Positions 14,731 through 23,577 of a stretch of 32,795 bases of DNA are shown here, piece after piece (position 1 is the first letter of the stretch; every line of letters starts with the position of its first letter). This DNA is from CALWZE01 sp036644375 (GTDB taxonomy: Bacteria; Bacillota; Clostridia; Oscillospirales; Ruminococcaceae). The notes under the pieces were generated by a model that was given only the letters and a program-made list of their open reading frames with translations, was not told the origin of the DNA and made no database searches. Made by a program: the position numbers and the translations under genes. Location: contig JAVXQD010000025.1 of the NCBI GenBank assembly GCA_036644375.1, forward strand, positions 1-32,795, given 5' to 3'.

Positions 14731-16239
14731 ATGATATCAAAGGGTCTGTTTAAGGCAGTAAGAGTCTCGACCGCAGTTTTGCTCACTGTGATATTTGTCC
14801 TTGTAATTTCAAAGTCGGGATCAATAACAATCGTCTCGTCGCTTGCGGTGATGTGCCTGCTGGCGCTGCTTTGTTTTGCTGTTTCAAAGGCTGATGACAG
14901 GGCGCTGACAGTTATATTTACAATTTTACTGTGTGGATTCGGATTGGCCTTGTATAAGGTCGGTATCTTGCTGCGTGTATATCCATCATGGGATTTCGGA
15001 CGCATATACGCAGGAGTTGCGGATATCATACAAAACGGTTTTTTAAAAAATACATATGAGTATTTTCTTGAGTCATCAAACAATCTTTTTCCGACATTGT
15101 GGATAACCGGATTTGTGCGCATTGCGTCCAATTTCGGTCAGGTTTATCTGCATGACACCGCGATTTTGTTAAATGTCATCTCAATAACCTCATCCGTCCT
15201 GTTTTTGTTTATTGCGGTCAAAATATCACTCGGAGCCAAAACCGCATTTGTTTCCGCTGCAATTTGTTTTGGCTTTGCGCCGCTGTATGCCTACAGCCCA
15301 ATTGTCTACACGGATACACTTTCGCTGCCGCTTATGACACTGTGCCTTTTGCTCACTGTTCTCGGTATGAAACAATGTCACAGCACAGCCCTCAGCCTTT
15401 TGTTCGGGGCATTTGCCGGAATCTGCGCATTTATCGGATATGAATTAAAACCCACGGCGGCCTTTCCTCTTATTGCGGCCATTGTGGTATGCCTTCTTGT
15501 TCAAAGAAAATCGTTTAAGTTTATTGTTTCGGCGTGCATATTCTTTGCACTCGGACTTGCAATTTATTCAGTCTGGCTTCGCAATACAGCGATGATTGAT
15601 ATGTCGCATATTGAGGAATACAGGCTTCCGGCTATGCACTATGTCCGAATGGGGCTTATCGGAAACGGCGGATACAGCGGCGAAGCACACATGGCTTGCG
15701 CTGCACTTCCGAATGCGGCAGCACGCACTGCGCAGGCAAAGGAACAAATAGGCTCAATACTCGGCGATTATGGCGTGGGCGGACTTCTGCTTCATTTACG
15801 CGACAAGCTTTTGTATACTTGGAACGACGGGCTTTTGTATTCCGGGAGTGTGATTAGTCAAGAGCCGCTGGCAATCAGTTCAATACACAACATTGTGCTG
15901 ACCGATGGAAAGTTTTATTCGATCTACAACGGCTATGCTCAAGGTGTGCATCTCGTGATGCTCGGGATGCTTTGTGCAGGCTCGATAAAGCTTGCAGCTA
16001 TGAAAAAAACCTATGATAATCCGATTATTCCCATCGCGTTTATTGTGATTCTCGGTGTTGCGGTATTTTTGATTGTGTGGGAGACCAGATCCAGATATCT
16101 CGTGAACTGTATGCCGATATTTGCGCTGTGCGAAGCGTGGCTTGCAGTCTCGATATTCGGAATAAGGAAAAAAACAAGCTATAAGGTTAAAATGAGTGCT
16201 GATTCCGAGAAAGAACAAGCGGTCCCACTTTTTCAGTAA
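14731..16239 (+). CDS. GT-C type glycosyltransferase-like polytopic membrane protein
   Basis: A 502-residue protein with about 11-12 hydrophobic segments. It has the layout of GT-C glycosyltransferases (GT39/ArnT/PMT superfamily), which move sugars from lipid-linked donors on the outer face of the membrane. The first large loop holds PSWDFGRIYAGVADI (85-99), where the family has its catalytic acidic residue (D88 here). A later loop holds TRSRYLV near residue 450, the usual site of conserved Arg residues before the final helices. Donor and acceptor are unknown; cell-wall polymers or surface proteins are possible. The ribosome-binding site is weak (AAGGGTG, 10 bases upstream). The next gene, a GHKL sensor kinase, starts 78 bases later with no terminator between, so they are probably cotranscribed. 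Confidence 0.8.
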   Translation: MISKGLFKAVRVSTAVLLTVIFVLVISKSGSITIVSSLAVMCLLALLCFAVSKADDRALTVIFTILLCGFGLALYKVGILLRVYPSWDFGRIYAGVADIIQNGFLKNTYEYFLESSNNLFPTLWITGFVRIASNFGQVYLHDTAILLNVISITSSVLFLFIAVKISLGAKTAFVSAAICFGFAPLYAYSPIVYTDTLSLPLMTLCLLLTVLGMKQCHSTALSLLFGAFAGICAFIGYELKPTAAFPLIAAIVVCLLVQRKSFKFIVSACIFFALGLAIYSVWLRNTAMIDMSHIEEYRLPAMHYVRMGLIGNGGYSGEAHMACAALPNAAARTAQAKEQIGSILGDYGVGGLLLHLRDKLLYTWNDGLLYSGSVISQEPLAISSIHNIVLTDGKFYSIYNGYAQGVHLVMLGMLCAGSIKLAAMKKTYDNPIIPIAFIVILGVAVFLIVWETRSRYLVNCMPIFALCEAWLAVSIFGIRKKTSYKVKMSADSEKEQAVPLFQ

Positions 16240-16317
16240 AAACCGCATGTGCTCTGTAAAATGTGATAGAATCATACTATATGATTTATTATGATTCTAC
16301 GAGACTGGAGCATTTCA

Positions 16318-17643
16318 ATGATTTATTTAACTTTTTTTTTCAGTTTAATAGAAATTTTGCCGTCATTTCTGCTTTTATACAAGTCATTGAGGTTCAGGCT
16401 GCGCTTTTCTTTGACGTCGACACTTGTGATTACCGTTTGCTATGCGGCGGTTCTGCAATTGATATTGCAGCTCGTTCAGCAGTCGGATTATATGTGCGGA
16501 AACTGGAGAATTGCAAGCTCTTTTTTGGGCTTAATTATTGCGATTGCGGTGAATATTCTGATATTCAAGGAGAATCCGTGGAAAGTAGTCTTTGCAAAAT
16601 TGCTTGTGAAGAGCTATTTTGACTGCATAGATTTAATTACCTCCGGTATAACCGAAGCATTTTTCAAAAAATCAGCGGATAAGGCTGTATCGGTCGCTTT
16701 TACTTTTATTTTCATTGTAATTATGCTTTCGACGATTTTTCTTATGGACAAGCTGCTGAAAAAACTGGTTCTTCCCCTAATTGAAATGCCTGTGGAGGGT
16801 CAGTATTGGAAATATCTTTGGATTAATCCTTTTCTTTTTTATTTGTTGAACCGCGTCGCGGTTTCAAACAGGTACATGAGCGAAGGAGCTGTTTCACGCA
16901 ATTTTTCCACTATTGCATGCGTCGTGTGGGCGCTGGCTGCATTTGCGTCTTATTTGGTTGTATTACAAATGCTCACGGTGTCGGAAAGGGCATTCGGCTT
17001 GCAGGAAAAGCTTAGAATTACGGATATACAGACTGATATGCAAAAACGACAATATGACTTAATGAGTGCGCAAATAGAAAGAACGCAGCGGGCAATGCAT
17101 GACTTGAGACATCATGCATTGGCAATGCAGGGCTATGCAAGGGCGTCGGACATGAAAGGAATACAGGAATATCTGAGCGGAATAGTTAAAGCCACACAGG
17201 GCAAATCCGAGATTTTATGTGAAAATTATGCCGTTAACATGATAGCAAAATATTATGAAGAGCGCGCAATGGAAAAGGGTATTGAAACCAATATAAATAT
17301 TAAGCTGCCAAAGGTTCTTCCCATTCCGGAGAGCGACTTTTGTGTGGTGCTCGGAAATCTTCTTGAAAATGCGGCTGAGGCAGCGGGGGCATCAAACAAA
17401 AAGGAAAACAGATTTTTAAACTGTGTTGTCACCATTGCCGATGGAAATAAGATTGCGGTGATTATCAAAAACAGCTATGACGGGCAAATACATAGCAGCG
17501 GGGATACATTTTTATCAACAAAGCACAGCGGCGAGGGCATCGGAACGGCTTCGGTGTGCAGCGTTGTTCATAAATACAGCGGCATTACCAGATTTAAATA
17601 CGGCGACGGCGTGTTTGAGGCTTCGGTGTTTATGAGTTTTTAG
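16318..17643 (+). CDS. GHKL-domain sensor histidine kinase (AgrC-like layout)
   Basis: A 441-residue kinase. The first 215 residues form six or so membrane segments with short loops, as in peptide- or quorum-sensing kinases of the AgrC type. A helical linker leads to the phosphoacceptor box MHDLRHH with H261, then the ATP-binding domain with NLLENAAEAA (N-box) and HSGEGIGTASV (G-box). GHKL kinases of this type normally pair with LytTR response regulators, but none is present here: the next gene is an AraC-type regulator that has its own kinase. The start at 16318 is chosen because CTGGAG lies 7 bases before it; an in-frame ATG at 16291 has no site. It may act with a regulator elsewhere on the chromosome, or control the upstream glycosyltransferase. 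Both are inference. Confidence 0.87.
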   Translation: MIYLTFFFSLIEILPSFLLLYKSLRFRLRFSLTSTLVITVCYAAVLQLILQLVQQSDYMCGNWRIASSFLGLIIAIAVNILIFKENPWKVVFAKLLVKSYFDCIDLITSGITEAFFKKSADKAVSVAFTFIFIVIMLSTIFLMDKLLKKLVLPLIEMPVEGQYWKYLWINPFLFYLLNRVAVSNRYMSEGAVSRNFSTIACVVWALAAFASYLVVLQMLTVSERAFGLQEKLRITDIQTDMQKRQYDLMSAQIERTQRAMHDLRHHALAMQGYARASDMKGIQEYLSGIVKATQGKSEILCENYAVNMIAKYYEERAMEKGIETNINIKLPKVLPIPESDFCVVLGNLLENAAEAAGASNKKENRFLNCVVTIADGNKIAVIIKNSYDGQIHSSGDTFLSTKHSGEGIGTASVCSVVHKYSGITRFKYGDGVFEASVFMSF

Positions 17644-17665
17644 CAGCTTTGCGCAAACTGCTTTT
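17642..17665 (+). terminator. Weak terminator-like hairpin at the kinase stop codon
   Basis: AGCAG and CTGCT pair, with an inner TTT-GCGC-AAA hairpin and one bulged C, followed by three T. It overlaps the kinase stop codon. The short T-run makes termination uncertain. Confidence 0.35.
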
Positions 17666-17760
17666 CGCGAACCCGTGTGCCGCTGCTTTTAATGTCATTG
17701 CACCTGAAAACATTGTAATAGTAAACGAAATTATTTGCCGAGCGGTATTTACGTACAAGT

Positions 17761-17790
17761 TTGATGCAAAGCAAAGGCAAATGTGATAGT
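17761..17790 (+). promoter_or_regulatory. Candidate promoter for the YesN-YesM-binding-protein operon
   Basis: TTGATG (17761-17766), 18 bases, then GATAGT (17785-17790) preceded by an extended TG. The boxes are imperfect. The dyad TGATA-N7-TATCA just overlaps its right edge. It would give a leader of about 115 bases. The rest of 17644-17914 shows nothing else. Confidence 0.35.
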
Positions 17791-17914
17791 ATTATTATCA
17801 ATAATAGCAAAAGTGTATTCAGATTATACAAAAAAGTTATTTACAATTTGTGCTCGAGATTAAATAAAACAGCTACTTAAATTTTCAATTTACGGAATGG
17901 CGGATAAATGCAAT

Positions 17915-19540
17915 ATGGCTGAAAACTATAAAATTATGATCGTGGACGATGAAAAAGAGGTTCGAGAGGGAATAGCAAAAAAAATCCACTGGGGTGAGCT
18001 TGGGTTTGAAGTGGTAGCCACTGCCGAAAACGGTGAGGATGCATTGGAAAAAGCTGAGAGTATTGATCTCGACGTAGTTCTTACGGATATAAAGATGCCA
18101 TTTATGGATGGACTCACCTTTGGCTCTAAGCTCAAAGTTCTTTATCCGAATGTGAAGATGATTATTCTGACAGGATTTGACGAGTTCGAATTTGCAAAGC
18201 AGGCTATCAGCTTAAATGTAGTGGAGTACATTCTAAAACCGGTAAATGAATTGGAGCTTAATGAGATACTTCGACGAGTTAAGAACACCCTTGATGCGGA
18301 TATAGCAAGCAAACGAAATATCGAGAATATGCGCCGCAACTACGAAAAGTCGCGCCCGCTTTTGCGGGAGAGATTCATTAATGAGCTTTTGTGGGGAATG
18401 ATACCACGCTCGGAAATTGAGGCAAATATTGAGACCTTCAAGCTTCCATTTATTAAAGGAAGACAGAAAAATGTCACCGCATTTGATATCGACGTCAAAA
18501 ACTCCAAAAGCGGAATAGAATATGAATTGATACCGATATCTGTCAAACAAATTGTTGATTCTCACTGCGACGGAAAATGCATGTATGAAACCTTTATCAG
18601 CTCTAAAATAGTGGTAGCCATTACCGAATGGGACAGTAAAAATCCTATCGGAGAGGTGATGGCACTTGCAAACGAAATATGCGATGAGTGCAAGCGCGTG
18701 CTGGATTTAAAGGTGACGGCGGGTGTCGGGCGTTGCTGTGATTCGGTCTCAAGACTGTCAATGGCTTATGCAGATGCGGTTTCCGCGCTTGAGTACAAGG
18801 CGGTTGTAGGCACGGGCAGCGTCATTTACATTCGCGATATGGAGATGTCCTCGGAAATAGAGCCGACCATTTTTGACAATACCAAAGAAAGAAACCTGAC
18901 CTCTGCGGTAAAGTTTGGTTCGCATGAGCTGATTAAATCCACTATTGATGAGATTTTAGGGCATGTCGGAGAGAAAACGGTAAACGAATGGGAATTTCAA
19001 TCAAGTCTCATCAGTATTTTCAGCTGTATAGTGCATCTGATTCAACGCGCCGGTCTTGAGGAGGGCACAATTTTGGGCTCAGATGCAAACCGATTTTTCA
19101 GTATATCATCCGATTTCAGCATTGAAGACCTTAAAGCGTGGCTTGTGGGCGTGTGTTTGCGCATGAACGAGCTTATGAGTGAAAAGCGAGTGACGACCGA
19201 GGAGAAAATCATTTCGGGTGCAAAGGAGTATATTTCGCAGAACTATCAAAACTCCAATATGTCTGTTGAGGTAATGTGTGAGCATCTTCACATCAGCCAG
19301 TCATATTTTTCCGCGCTGTTTAAAAAAGTCACTTCGCAGACCTATGTCAATTATCTCACGGAAATAAGGCTGCAAAAGGCGCTGGAGCTTTTGGAGCACA
19401 CAGAGGAAAAAACCTATTTTATTGCCAACAGTGTGGGCTATGACGAGCCAAACTATTTCAGCTATGTATTTAAAAAAAGGTTCGGAATTTCTCCGTCACA
19501 ATATAGAATTCAGCACCAAAATAACGGTGCGGAGCAATAA
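17915..19540 (+). CDS. YesN-type response regulator, receiver plus AraC DNA-binding domain
   Basis: A 541-residue transcription factor. Residues 5-120 form the receiver domain with the acidic pair D11-D12, phosphoacceptor D58 in LTDIKMP, T86 and K108. A middle region of about 300 residues is typical of YesN-type regulators and probably dimerises. The last 100 residues hold two AraC helix-turn-helix motifs: MSVEVMCEHLHISQSYFSALFKK and TYFIANSVGYDEPNYFSYVFKKRFG-type, ending in SPSQYR. The start at 17915 is preferred because GGCGGA precedes it by 10 bases; an in-frame ATG at 17897 has GGA too close. Its kinase gene begins 3 bases after its stop. This class commonly activates sugar transporter operons next door, which fits the mgl genes downstream. 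Confidence 0.92.
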   Translation: MAENYKIMIVDDEKEVREGIAKKIHWGELGFEVVATAENGEDALEKAESIDLDVVLTDIKMPFMDGLTFGSKLKVLYPNVKMIILTGFDEFEFAKQAISLNVVEYILKPVNELELNEILRRVKNTLDADIASKRNIENMRRNYEKSRPLLRERFINELLWGMIPRSEIEANIETFKLPFIKGRQKNVTAFDIDVKNSKSGIEYELIPISVKQIVDSHCDGKCMYETFISSKIVVAITEWDSKNPIGEVMALANEICDECKRVLDLKVTAGVGRCCDSVSRLSMAYADAVSALEYKAVVGTGSVIYIRDMEMSSEIEPTIFDNTKERNLTSAVKFGSHELIKSTIDEILGHVGEKTVNEWEFQSSLISIFSCIVHLIQRAGLEEGTILGSDANRFFSISSDFSIEDLKAWLVGVCLRMNELMSEKRVTTEEKIISGAKEYISQNYQNSNMSVEVMCEHLHISQSYFSALFKKVTSQTYVNYLTEIRLQKALELLEHTEEKTYFIANSVGYDEPNYFSYVFKKRFGISPSQYRIQHQNNGAEQ

Positions 19541-19542
19541 AT

Positions 19543-21339
19543 GTGCTAAATAAACTTAAAGAAAAATGGATATCGGCTTCTTCAAGATTTCGAGTGGGAA
19601 GCATCAAAAACTCTATTTTTATCTCTTTCACCCTCAGCGCGGTTGCGGCGATAATAATAACGGGAATTGTTTTCTATACCCGCTTTTCAAATCAGCTCGA
19701 CACGGCTATTCAGGGAGAGAACGAGATTTTAATTGATGAGGTGACGCAAAATATAAATAGCTTTTTGCGTGATATGATGCGCCTTTCGGATTCACTTTAT
19801 TATAGTGTAATAAAAAATACCGACCTGAGCGAAGAGTCAATAAACGACAAGATGCAGCTTTTGTATACCGCAAACAGCACTTATGTTAAGAGTATTGTAC
19901 TGTTTGATATTGATGGAAATGCGATTGCGACTGCGCCCCCGTCGATTATTAAGGACAGCGTGGATGTGACAAAGACCGACTGGTACAAGAGCGCGCTGAA
20001 AAGCACCGAAAACCTCCATTTCTCGACGCCTGCAATCCAAAATCTGATTGAGGATTCGTCAAATCAGTACGAGTGGGTCATTTCCCTGAGCTGTGCCGTT
20101 GAGTTAACTCGTGATAAAAATACGGAGCGGGGTGTGCTGCTTATAGATTTAAAGTACAGCGGTCTGAGTCAGGCTTTTCGAAACCCGCAGCTTGCGAATG
20201 ACGGATATGTGTATCTGATTGATGCCGAAGGCAATATACTTGTACACCCAAAGCAGCAGTTAATCGCAACGGGATTGGTAGCGGAAAACAATATCGACGC
20301 GTCGACGCTTAAGGATGGCTACTACACTGAAAAATTCGGAAATGAGTCCCGCACAATTATTGTGCGCAGCGTGGGATACACAGGATGGAAAGTAATAGGG
20401 GTAATTCCGCAAAAGGGGCTGACCTTTGAAAAGCAGGCGAACATCATCTTCGTTATTCTGATTCTCTCACTGCTGTTTGAATTCATGATTATCATAAATG
20501 CTATCATATCCTCACGGCTGACGGACCCGCTTAAAAAGCTCGACCGATCGGTTCAAAAAATGGAGCAGGGATTGACGACCTCGATTTACACGGACGGTTC
20601 ATATGAGGTAAAGCATCTCGGAGAATCAATTCAGAGCATGGTGGAGCAGATGCGAAAGCTCACCGAGCAGATGGTACATGAACATGAGATGAAACAGAAA
20701 AGCGAGCTTGATGCTTTGCAGGCACAGATTAATCCGCATTTTTTGTACAATACACTTGATATTATTGTTTGGATGATAGAGAATGAGCGGCCTGATAATG
20801 CAGTTAAGCTGGTCACGTCGCTTGCAAGACTGTTTAGAATAAGCCTGAGCAAGGGCAAAAACATCATCACGGTCGCGGATGAGCTTGAGCATGTCCAAAA
20901 CTATTTGACGATTCAGCTCATGAGGTATAAGGACAAATTCGATTATTCGATAGAGGTGGATGATCGAATTTTACATCTCTCTATTATAAAGCTTGTTATA
21001 CAGCCGATCGTTGAAAATGCCATTTACCACAGCATGGATTTTATGGACGGCGATGGCATGATAAAAATAACAGGTGAGCTGCGTGACGGAGATATGTATA
21101 TTTCGGTTACCGACAATGGAATGGGCATTCATGAGGATATGGTAAAGCGCATATTGTCGGATTATGTATCGACAGGTACAAGCGGTTCGGGAATAGGGCT
21201 TAAAAATGTAAACGAGCGCATAAAGCTGTATTTCGGCGATGAATACGGAGTTTCAATCGAGAGCGAGCTTGATGTGGGAACCTGCATCACTCTTCATCTT
21301 CCGGCAATACCCTATGGACAGGCAGAGGAGAAAAAATGA
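19543..21339 (+). CDS. YesM-type sensor histidine kinase with extracellular Cache-like domain
   Basis: A 598-residue kinase and the partner of the preceding regulator. Order: membrane helix 1 (about 20-45), an extracellular sensor of about 250 residues with dCache-like features (DIDGNAIATAPP, KTDWYKSAL, DAEGNILVHP), membrane helix 2 (about 298-325), a HAMP-like linker (SSRLTDPLKKLDRSV), the phosphoacceptor box INPHFLYNTL with H399, and the ATPase domain with IVENAIYHS, TDNGMGI and GSGIGLKN. The start is GTG 19543, supported by GGAG 8 bases upstream; the nearby ATG at 19541 runs into a stop. Its 3' end overlaps the next gene by 4 bases (ATGA), so kinase and binding protein are translationally coupled. 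The Cache-like domain could sense directly or through that binding protein. Confidence 0.92.
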   Translation: MLNKLKEKWISASSRFRVGSIKNSIFISFTLSAVAAIIITGIVFYTRFSNQLDTAIQGENEILIDEVTQNINSFLRDMMRLSDSLYYSVIKNTDLSEESINDKMQLLYTANSTYVKSIVLFDIDGNAIATAPPSIIKDSVDVTKTDWYKSALKSTENLHFSTPAIQNLIEDSSNQYEWVISLSCAVELTRDKNTERGVLLIDLKYSGLSQAFRNPQLANDGYVYLIDAEGNILVHPKQQLIATGLVAENNIDASTLKDGYYTEKFGNESRTIIVRSVGYTGWKVIGVIPQKGLTFEKQANIIFVILILSLLFEFMIIINAIISSRLTDPLKKLDRSVQKMEQGLTTSIYTDGSYEVKHLGESIQSMVEQMRKLTEQMVHEHEMKQKSELDALQAQINPHFLYNTLDIIVWMIENERPDNAVKLVTSLARLFRISLSKGKNIITVADELEHVQNYLTIQLMRYKDKFDYSIEVDDRILHLSIIKLVIQPIVENAIYHSMDFMDGDGMIKITGELRDGDMYISVTDNGMGIHEDMVKRILSDYVSTGTSGSGIGLKNVNERIKLYFGDEYGVSIESELDVGTCITLHLPAIPYGQAEEKK

Positions 21340-22286
21340 TTGAAAAACGAGAGCTTCGTGCAATGATTATCGTATTTTTCATTATTGCCGTTCTGGCTGC
21401 GCTTATGGCATTTCAGCTGTATAACGCAAAGAGCGAGGAGGTTGTATACAGAATCTCGGTTATACTAAACTCCACACAGGACGATTATTGGAAGCAGTTC
21501 AAAAAAGGCGTGGACAAGGCGGCGCTTGATTTTAATGTCGATGTGCATTTCCTCACTCCGACCTCAAATGAGAATCCGGTTCAACAGCAGATTGGCCTTG
21601 TCAAGAGAGAGATTGAAGCGGGTGTCAATGCAATTATTCTTTTCCCCGCCGACAGTGTCAGGGTCGGTGCGTGGCTTGACACCGAGAATATCGTATGTCC
21701 GATAATTTCGGTAGGCAATCGCCTCGAAACCCAAAAAACCATAAGGCATATCAGCGCGGACAATGAGCTTATGGGGGAGAAGCTTGCGGATGCTGTAGCG
21801 GGTGGGAATTTCAGCGATGTCGCTGTTCTGAAAAATTTTGAAAGCAAAAGCTATCTTCATGAGAGATTTATCGGATTTGAAAAGAGAATGCAGCAGCTTG
21901 ACCGCAAGTTCAGCATATGCTCCGATACAGGAGAGATTTACGGATTTGCGAATAGGGGCGATGAGCCGGAAAAGTCTTATGCGCTCGTGGCGATGGACGC
22001 GGCCGGATCAATGGAAATTTCAAAGGTCCTTGAAAGCAACAACAGAACACATATATCTCTGTTTGGAATGGATAACACCTCACAGTTGCTGAACCAAATT
22101 GAAAAGGGAGTAGTGGATTCGATTGTTGTGCAGAGCGATTTTGATATAGGCTATATAGCTGTTGCTGACGCGGTGAATACGCTGAGGGGCGAGAAAATCG
22201 AGAATGTTGAGATAGACTCATATGTGGTAAACCGCAAAAATATGTTTGTTGAGCCATATGCTCGGATTCTCGTTCCTGTTTCGTAA
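21336..22286 (+). CDS. Membrane-anchored sugar-binding protein, probable sensor subunit
   Basis: A 316-residue protein of the periplasmic binding protein type 1 (Peripla_BP_4) fold. An N-terminal membrane helix (about 10-28, IVFFIIAVLAALMAFQLY) has no lipobox and no clear cleavage site, so it stays anchored. The binding domain starts at YRISVILNSTQDDYWKQF and shows the family pattern (INAIILFPAD-like segment, PIISVGNR, SLFGMDNTSQLL). It overlaps the YesM-type kinase gene by 4 bases and belongs to the same operon. Membrane-anchored binding proteins paired with LytS/YesM-type kinases are known in Clostridia, for example XylFII in xylose sensing, where the protein passes the sugar signal to the kinase. 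I infer the same role here. Residues around the pocket differ from MglB, so the ligand may not be the same. Confidence 0.85.
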   Translation: MIEKRELRAMIIVFFIIAVLAALMAFQLYNAKSEEVVYRISVILNSTQDDYWKQFKKGVDKAALDFNVDVHFLTPTSNENPVQQQIGLVKREIEAGVNAIILFPADSVRVGAWLDTENIVCPIISVGNRLETQKTIRHISADNELMGEKLADAVAGGNFSDVAVLKNFESKSYLHERFIGFEKRMQQLDRKFSICSDTGEIYGFANRGDEPEKSYALVAMDAAGSMEISKVLESNNRTHISLFGMDNTSQLLNQIEKGVVDSIVVQSDFDIGYIAVADAVNTLRGEKIENVEIDSYVVNRKNMFVEPYARILVPVS

Positions 22287-22302
22287 TAAAGGAGAAACGC
22301 AT

Positions 22303-23322
22303 ATGAAAATTAACTCAAAAAAAGTGCTTTTTCTGCTGATGGCGGTAATTTTTGCGTTTGGATTTTCGTCCTGCTCAAAAAAGACCGAGTATGACAGCAC
22401 GATTCGTGTGGCGGTACTGGTATATAAGGGCAACGATACCTTTATATCAAATATGTACGAGAGCATAGTCGAGTGCGCCAACGCCTATGTCGGAGAAAAC
22501 GGCGAGCGGTTGTATCTGAGCTATTCTGATGCGCAGGATTCACAGGCGACTCAAAACGAGCAGATTGAGAGATATATATCACTCGATTATGACGTGCTCT
22601 GCGTTAATCTCGTAGATCGCACCGAGGCGGCATCGGTCATAGATTTGGCTCGCGAGGCGAATATACCTGTTGTGTTTTTTAACCGAGAGCCGGTCAAGGA
22701 GGATATGCTTAAATGGGACAGAATTGTTTACATAGGGACTGATGCGCGTCAAAATGCCGAGCTTGAGGGTCAGATTGTAGTAGAGGCATACAACGCCGAT
22801 AAGTCGTCAATAGATCTTGACGGAGACGGTATTGTTCGATATATCATGATTGAGGGTGAGCGCAGACACCAGGACACGCTGATACGCACCGAGGTTTCGG
22901 TACAGTATCTTAAAGACAATGGCTTTGTACTTGAAAAGCTTGATGGGGGCATCGCAAATTGGGTGCGCTCACAGGCATCTGCACTTGCAGAGCAGTATTT
23001 GACTGAATACGGCGATGAAATCGAGCTTATTATATGTAATAACGACGATATGGCTCTCGGAGTGGTGGATGTGGTAGAGAAGCTTGGCTTGAATTTTTCT
23101 AACATAGTGGGTATTGACGGAACTCCCCAGGGACTTGAAGCTGTTAAAAACGGAAAAATGCTCGGCACAGTTGTCATCGGTTACAGCGAGCATGCACAGA
23201 TGATTGTTGACATGACTCTTGCGCTGTACCACAATCTTGATTTAAACGAGATTTCAAATATAGGACCGGACAGAACCTTACGAGCCCCCCTGTACATTGT
23301 CTCAAAAAGCGATTTTGAATGA
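22303..23322 (+). CDS. MglB-like sugar-binding lipoprotein without its own transporter
   Basis: A 339-residue lipoprotein. AAAGGAGAAA lies 7 bases before the ATG, and the lipobox FSSC gives C24 as the lipid site. It is a clear relative of the galactose/glucose-binding protein MglB: VYKGNDTFI at the first strand, NLVD, VVFFNRE, YIGTDARQNAELEGQ, the calcium loop DLDGDG, RRHQDTLIRT (with the His, Asp and Arg of the pocket), NNDDMALG and GIDGTPQG. The MglB aspartate in the first pocket loop is replaced (GND for DDN), and the last pocket asparagine (LND) is replaced by VIGYSE, so the ligand or affinity probably differs. It follows the anchored sensor protein by 16 bases and probably ends that operon. 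It may deliver sugar to the sensor or share the mglAC transporter. Confidence 0.88.
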   Translation: MKINSKKVLFLLMAVIFAFGFSSCSKKTEYDSTIRVAVLVYKGNDTFISNMYESIVECANAYVGENGERLYLSYSDAQDSQATQNEQIERYISLDYDVLCVNLVDRTEAASVIDLAREANIPVVFFNREPVKEDMLKWDRIVYIGTDARQNAELEGQIVVEAYNADKSSIDLDGDGIVRYIMIEGERRHQDTLIRTEVSVQYLKDNGFVLEKLDGGIANWVRSQASALAEQYLTEYGDEIELIICNNDDMALGVVDVVEKLGLNFSNIVGIDGTPQGLEAVKNGKMLGTVVIGYSEHAQMIVDMTLALYHNLDLNEISNIGPDRTLRAPLYIVSKSDFE

Positions 23323-23364
23323 GAGATAAGCAATAGAAAATCCATGAAGTCGGAATCAAAACAA

Positions 23365-23381
23365 GTTACGTATGGGTTACG
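23365..23381 (+). promoter_or_regulatory. Candidate AraC-type operator: GTTACG direct repeat, 11-base period
   Basis: GTTACG occurs at 23365-23370 and again at 23376-23381. Direct repeats one helical turn apart suit the two helix-turn-helix motifs of an AraC regulator, and the site lies about 200 bases before mglB. The rest of 23323-23577 has no convincing -35/-10 pair and no terminator. A dyad TATCA-N5-TGATA lies at 23486-23500. Confidence 0.35.
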
Positions 23382-23577
23382 AAATACAATTTATACTGCA
23401 TTTTTTGGCATGTATTTACAAAAAATATGAACTCCGTAATCATATTGCAAACATTTCAATAGATTTTCGATACAAACCGATAGAATATCATATTGTGATA
23501 AGCATGGTTACCGAGTAAACTTCTTACAGAAGCTACAATAAATGTGGCTTTGAATGAAAACTTTTGGAGGATTAGAT

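Noticed and set aside
14522..14731. A 69-codon frame on the plus strand starting with TTG.
   Set aside because: No ribosome-binding site, no recognisable protein features, and it runs through the promoter candidate and the ribosome-binding site of the glycosyltransferase gene.
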